Below the pieces are notes generated by a model. That model saw only the letters and a list, made by a program, of their open reading frames with translations. It was not told the DNA's origin and did no database searches. A program made the translations under genes and the position numbers. This document shows, in pieces, positions 58,714-64,000 of a DNA stretch of 64,000 nucleotides. Source of the stretch: Bradysia coprophila. Taxonomy: Eukaryota > Arthropoda > Insecta > Diptera > Sciaridae. The first letter of the stretch is position 1; the number at the start of each line of letters is the position of its first letter. The stretch spans positions 534,190 to 598,189 of the forward strand of contig NW_023503584.1 of the NCBI RefSeq assembly GCF_014529535.1. Reading direction: 5' to 3'.

Positions 58714-59593
58714 TACCAAATTACCCCACGCAACACATTGAAATAAGAAAACGTCTCAATCACTTTTATATTAATCACCGTAAATGCTTCTCAGCCAGTT
58801 ATTAATAAAATTTAGTTTTCTAACCATTTTCAAATATTGATGTACACTAGAGGAGAGTCAGTTGATGAGTGACCACATGCAGCACTCTAGCTTCTGTATT
58901 TATAAGAAATGATTTTCTGTGTCTAGTGAGTTGTATTTGTTATGTCTTAATGTGGCTCGTGCTCTCACTGCTCACCATTGATGTATAATAGAAGAACTAT
59001 CAGAGACTTCTTTAAATCAAAATACAGGAACACAGGTCGAAAATAGTTGGTATTAGTCCAGATATTAAGTAAGATAATGCAATCGGAAGGTATTCTGGGA
59101 ATTATGAATTAATTTCAGCTGCATCTTCAAGTTATTTTCAAAGGATATTCGATTTTTGTTTGCTGTTAAGTCTATATGCTCTTCTGCATCCACTGCACAT
59201 TTATGGGAAATGGTTCACCCTAATGCCCACCACACAATGGCCCACCTACGCAACTATCTGATCATGAGGTCTGATTTATCGATACAAAGCTATGAACTGT
59301 ACTGGCGAAAAGTCGTAGTATTATGTTGATCCGTATTATTCAGCTAGGACTAGAAACATAAGTGGGTGTGGTGACTGGTGAAAATGGAAGTATTACTCAA
59401 TACAAGCTGGAACAACACACGATTATTTTGAAGTTATTATTTTAAGTATAAAATAATGGTCAACTTTTTAAGAGCACTCTTACGATTTACAAAGTTTCTC
59501 AAAAATTGTTTCATTACCATACGAACATATACGAATTTATATCGGAATTCACCGAGGGGCATCGAGACTGTCCAAGATCTTGTATCTTTTCCT

Positions 59594-59812
59594 TTAATTC
59601 CGAGGGGTTGCTCACTTTGATTACGCAAAAATTGGATCTCGTCAAATCAGTGAAATTTCGTTGTTTACACTTGATAAATTGCTATTACTAGTTGATTTAT
59701 TATGATTAGAAACTGATTTAAGACATTTGACGTGAGTATTGAGTGGTTAATCACTTGATTAACAAATGGTTAATCATGTTAATCAGCTAAGTGAGCAACC
59801 CCTCGGTAATTA
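59594..59812. repeat. inverted repeat with CCGAGGGGTTGCTCACT ends
   Basis: TAATTCCGAGGGGTTGCTCACTT near 59594 is matched by AAGTGAGCAACCCCTCGGTAATTA ending near 59812, a terminal inverted repeat of about 20 bp enclosing about 170 bp. Confidence 0.7.
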
Positions 59813-59939
59813 CCTGTAATAGCCGGAATTGAAAATATTTGCCGGATGAACAAATTCAAAATTGCTGTCAAAATAATGGCTTGTTTCTCTATAAATAAGA
59901 TGTTTAGAATAAAACGAGAATTTAAAATGTGGATCACTG

Positions 59940-60690
59940 TAATATCTATCATCATGCCCGCACGTTAGTAAGCGGGCGTGACGCACGTCCAGTCCACTAC
60001 CAAAAATGTTTAAATTTTTTTTTTGGGACGGCGGAGCATATTTACATCAATTTTTTGACTTCCCCTCTTAACTCCAACGACTCCCAAACTTAGATATTTA
60101 AAATCTAGGCATACATACGAGTTCAAAGAGCTATCACACGTTTCAGTTGCTTACGATTTGGCTGAGGTATTGAATTTCAAAATTTTGTATGAAAGTAAGC
60201 AAAATTTCGTTTTTTTCAGATAACTGAAATCGCCTATACTACGTTAGTTAGTTATATAGTTAGTTAGTTCGTATGGAAAAGTGTATCCAGCAAGTCCTAG
60301 GCGTTTCTACAGATTTTCCTGAAATTTTCGTTATAGGCTAATAATGGCCCAAAAATAAGGATGGAATTTTCAAAAGTTGGAAAAAACCCATATCTTGGGA
60401 GCTGTAGCTCCTCAAAGTCTCCATACAAATGCCATATAAAAGCCAATTTGAGTGTGTGTGTGTGTTGTATATTTTGGTGCATAATAAATATGGTGTGGTG
60501 AAAGGTGTGTGTTGTTTTGGAATGTGTTTCTTGTTGGAAATTGTGTGGATCATTAAGTATTAACTTCCACTAGGTTGGTTCCTAAAATTTGTGATGACAG
60601 ATGATTCCTCTGGAACTACCTAAGTTTCATCGGATTTTTTGATGGATTTGGGTTATTTTCGATATAAGTGACGTGTTCCAAGGTTGGTTC
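59940..60690. repeat. dispersed repeat block, inverted relative to 11030-12012
   Basis: Starts with CATCATGCCCGCACG and continues through the GGCCCAAAAATAAGGATGG and CCATACAAATGCCATATAAA segments in the order expected for an inverted copy of 11030-12012. Confidence 0.7.
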
Positions 60691-61030
60691 CTAAATTTTG
60701 GGATGACAGATGATTCCTCTGGCACTTCCTAACTTCTATCGGATTTTTGGATGGATTTGGGGTATTTTCGATATAAGTGAGGTGTTTAAACGTTGATTCC
60801 TAAATCTTGGAATGGCAGATGATTTCTCTGGCACTTCCTATCGGATTTTTTGATGGATTTGGGTTATTTTCGATATAAGTAAGGTTCCTAAATTTTGGGA
60901 TGACAGATGATTCCTCTGGCACATCCTAGCTTCAATCGGATTTTTCGATGGATTTGAGTTATTTTCGAAATGAGTGAGGTGTTCCAAGATTGGTTTGGGT
61001 TTTTGGCTCATTTCTCTAGAATTTTTTAAC
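60573..61030. repeat. tandem array, period about 105-110 bp
   Basis: Four to five units begin near 60573, 60682, 60791, 60882 and 60988. Each contains GGTTCCTAAATTTTGGGATG, ATGATTCCTCTGGCAC and TCGGATTTTTTGATGGATTT blocks. The element copy at 11040-11160 has only one unit (reverse). Confidence 0.8.
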
Positions 61031-61898
61031 TTTAACAAGGTTTTTTGATGTCATGTCGAGATACTTACAAAAGTGGTGATATCAGCCAAAAAACCCTTAA
61101 AGGGTATATGTGACGCAAGTCCTTCATCTTACTTACAAAATAACAAAAAAATGATCCGCCATCGTACAATTTTCTTCAGCATTGTGTTATGCATGCGTGA
61201 TCAACACTACAATATATCTGGCTGTGTGATAGGGCCGTAGCCGGACTTCAAAATCCCCATCTACCTACGGATGCTGTGTGAATTGTGTATACTAAGTATG
61301 TAGTACGATAATAGATAATAGAAAATAGAAAGGATTTTCCAATTCAAAATCAAGTGTTTCTAATCCAACACGAAATTTTATTACATCCAAAGTCTCCTAA
61401 ATCCTTTTAGGTTTCCGGAACCTCATAACGTGCTAATTTTACATGTTATGTTTTGCACTGTGCAGTGATAAAAGCAACCATTACGGTCTCTTGGACAGAT
61501 AATTTCACATTTTCTTGAAACTCATATCTCTGCGATATCTGCAACCAAGCCCGTTCTGTAGTTATGGACATTGGAGTTTGAAACCAGTAGTTATAGTCAA
61601 TTTTAATTCCACCGGTTAGTAGCTACAGAGAAATTGATTTAAATAAACAATAAAAAATGTTAATCTTGTTTCAAAGGAGCATGTCTCGAACGTTCCTAGT
61701 AGGGTCTAGTTTTGGTAAATTTACCAAATAAAAAACCAAAAAAAAGGCCCTGTTCCTAGCTGTGTAATGTATCCAGTGGCTGATGCTGATAATTTTTCAT
61801 TTTTGCTTAGAGTATGCCCGGAGTTTTAATAAAAACCTCAATGCCAGTTCGATGCATGTGACACCCCTCACCCTCACACAAAAATTCAAAAGCCTTAC

Positions 61899-64000
61899 CT
61901 GATCGAACGGCTGATGTCCAATGTGAAACATCAAATTCAACAAATTGTCTTCCTCCTCGACGATATTTTGACCGGGCAGCAATTTAAATTCGCTAAGCTC
62001 AATGTCACTGACATTCAGTTTTTGAAACAGCCATTCCGAATTCTTGCGCAGATAGTTGTACAGCAATTTCAGGCTTTGCTTACCAATCGAACTGGTCAAT
62101 ATGTCGCTGACAAGCATTTCCGATATGTAGTCGGCATTCTCGACATTGTACTCTTCGCCCGTTCGAGTACTTGGTGACGATTGATTTCCCGCGTGAAAAT
62201 CGTCCATCTTGCGAATTTATTCGATTTTTCAACTTTCTATCGAGAGTTTCCAATTTACTTCAAGACGTTACCTTCACAGTGCTCACAAAACTCAATCCCA
62301 CAGCTTCGCCAGTATCGTCCAGATCTCCCTTACTGCGTTGACTTTCCCTGGCATAGTTTATCAAAGCTGTAATCGATTCGGTGTGCTTATTGTCCTCATC
62401 AATCGAACAAATTGCCTCGGCAAGGACATTGCAGATGCTTGACTTTTGTTCTTGGGTTTCGGCGATGTTTGCTACACCACTGTCGCCTTCCATCGTTTCA
62501 GTTTTCGATGCTTCCAAGAGTTTTGTGTAAAGAGCACTGAACAAAATTTGAATCAAAACGGATTCGCCTGAGAGAAAATTTTCTGAATGAACCGAGTACA
62601 CACAGTCAATGTGTTCAGTAGAATCTCACCGAGGGGACGAATTTCTGTTGATATCACGTCTGACAGTGACATGGAAATGGTGTACAAAGAGTCTGGTATG
62701 CAATCCCACATTTCTGTTAGGCAGGATATCGCTAACGACATAGCCTGGACGATAATAACGTTTAACATGAAGTCGAAGTATAAGTGGTCCGAGTGGATTC
62801 TTACTTGATACATTGTTGCTCCCGTCTGAACAGCCACAACTAGCATATGAATGACAGGATCAAGGACTGGATAGATTAAATGCAAAATTGCTTCCAACCA
62901 CGGTGGTCGCTTCTGGTTCCACACTTGCCGTCGATCCAGAGCGAACTGCCAGTCTTTGATTTGACTCTTATCCAACGAAGACACAATAGTTTCGGTGATG
63001 TCCGACGATTTACCAGTTAAGACGATAATGTAAGTTAAGGCCAACACAACTTGGTAGTTTGTCTGGCCGACGGGATCTTTAAAATTGTTCAGGGAGAAGA
63101 AATCATAAAATGAACGGATCATATTCGGAAAGTTAGTCTAACCAATTTCGCCACTGATCCAATCAGCAATTTTGTTACATTCCTTGCCGCACAAAAATCC
63201 GTCGCATTTCGACGCGAATTTCTTTTGATTCATGAATGGTTGATCCAGCGATGGATAAAAGCAGTCACTTGTCGGGATGTTTTTCATCAAGTGATGATGA
63301 ATTATCGACGAAACGAGCGAGTCTCTCATCAACAAAATCTTCAGCAAATGTGCCCAATTGGCTTGCGGTGAATTTAGAAGAACTTTCAGTTCCAGCGCAA
63401 TGGCGGTATTCGGTCCAAAATCGGAACACTTAGTGGCCCATTGTCCGTTCTGATTTAGTGGGAACAATTTGGGTAGAGAGAATATTATCCACGGAGATGG
63501 AAGCCCTTGACCGGAATTGAAGAGATTGACTGATGTTGGACCCTTACGCATTATCTTGGAAAATTAAATTAATTTTTTCAGTGCCCTATGTAACGATCAG
63601 ATCCGTATCAACCTCACCTTATATAAGGAGCCCAGAGGTACTCCTCTCAAAAGCAGGCAACAAAACAATTCCTGACACTTTGCATGCACGTCTCGTATAA
63701 TTTTCGATTGACTCGTCAGATTCAAGCCGACGTACGATTCGCCATTTTCACAGATCGACGGAAGAATTTCGGCGACACACAACAGCAGATTACATACATC
63801 CACGAGTAGTAATTGAGATCGTGTCTGCCAGAAAATTTACAATTCAAACATCAAATCGATTGCACACTTCTAATCTACCAACATACCTGGCTGGGAACAG
63901 TCTGAAGTAAAGTTTAAAAATTACTCCGAGTTCACAATTCTAAGCGATATCGATACGCACCTGAGTGTAGCGAACGGTAAGCAACGACAATGTTTCGTTA
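61899..64000 (-). CDS. conserved-looking multi-exon gene, 3' part (product unrecognised)
   Basis: Exons in reading order: beyond 64000-63961, 63901-63887 (15-nt microexon), 63824-63618, 63554-63143, 63076-62805, 62744-62630, 62567-62272, 62207-61899. Phases join through FDQ at 61899, where a donor (gtaaggc) implies at least one more exon that I could not place; reading through instead stops near 61797. At least 555 aa are visible. The protein is Leu-rich and helical, with Cys-rich stretches (HAKCQELFCCLLLRG, CDGFLCGKECNKIADW) and a conserved-looking RRQVWNQKRPPWLEAILHLIYP. There is no catalytic motif. It might belong to an uncharacterised family such as KIAA0825-like proteins, but that is a guess. 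Confidence 0.75.

Larger units (their letters stand above)
58352..61798. other. repeat-rich intergenic region
   Basis: No gene supported. It contains hairpins at 58535-58713 and 59594-59812, the dispersed repeat 59940-60690 and the tandem array 60573-61030. The stretch 61030-61798 is AT-rich without a recognised feature. Confidence 0.6.

Noticed and set aside
60573-61030. CRISPR-like repeat array
   Set aside because: The repeats are contiguous 105-110-bp units without unique spacers, in a eukaryotic genome, and derive from a dispersed element.

Overview
The window reads as nuclear DNA of an insect, most likely a lower dipteran (fungus-gnat or midge type; this is inference). It is AT-rich and its genes are split by very short introns, typically 55-75 nt with CTAAT/CTAAC-like branch sites. 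It contains nudel, an insect egg-patterning protease, and its intergenic DNA is crowded with hairpin-forming MITEs. There are no operons, Shine-Dalgarno sites or CRISPR arrays. Gene models were built by reading splice junctions and checking that every exon phase joins.

Layout. 1-0.9 kb: tail of a DDE transposase with a SWIM zinc finger. 2.7-9.15 kb (+): complete 14-exon HERC4-type ubiquitin ligase (1042 aa). 9.6-12.4 kb: foldback elements and dispersed repeats. 12.56-14.03 kb (+): steroid 5-alpha-reductase-like gene, copy A. 17.18-21.13 kb: Ty3/Gypsy-type LTR retrotransposon with identical LTRs and a CTGG target duplication, lacking most of pol. 22.36-23.66 kb (+): 5-alpha-reductase-like copy B, followed by a broken copy of the 3' end of Cep290. 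25.87-26.82 kb (-): complete secreted Cu/Zn superoxide dismutase. 27.6 kb: remnant of a third 5-alpha-reductase last exon. 27.83-35.43 kb (-): complete 20-exon Cep290 (2055 aa). 35.4-40.5 kb: repeats, a retrotransposon scrap and a tRNA-derived element. 40.51-51.19 kb (-): nudel, at least 26 exons, with one unresolved exon near 43.2 kb. 51.2-58 kb: very long inverted repeats. 57.98-58.35 kb (-): small Gln-rich secreted protein. 58.4-61.8 kb: repeats. 61.9-64 kb (-): 3' part of an unrecognised conserved gene running off the right edge.

The strongest structural story is a segmental duplication. A tail-to-tail pair, 5-alpha-reductase (+) against the 3' end of Cep290 (-), occurs three times (about 14.0, 23.7 and 27.7 kb). 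Only the third unit keeps an intact Cep290 and only the first two keep intact reductase genes. Intergenic DNA carries at least nine short palindromes whose centres resemble one another, several MITE families with identifiable target-site duplications, and a 650-bp near-perfect inverted repeat that would fold into a long hairpin RNA if transcribed. No operon-like cooperation between genes is implied. The unrelated host genes cover protein ubiquitination, steroid or lipid reduction, superoxide removal, cilium transition-zone structure and egg-shell proteolysis.
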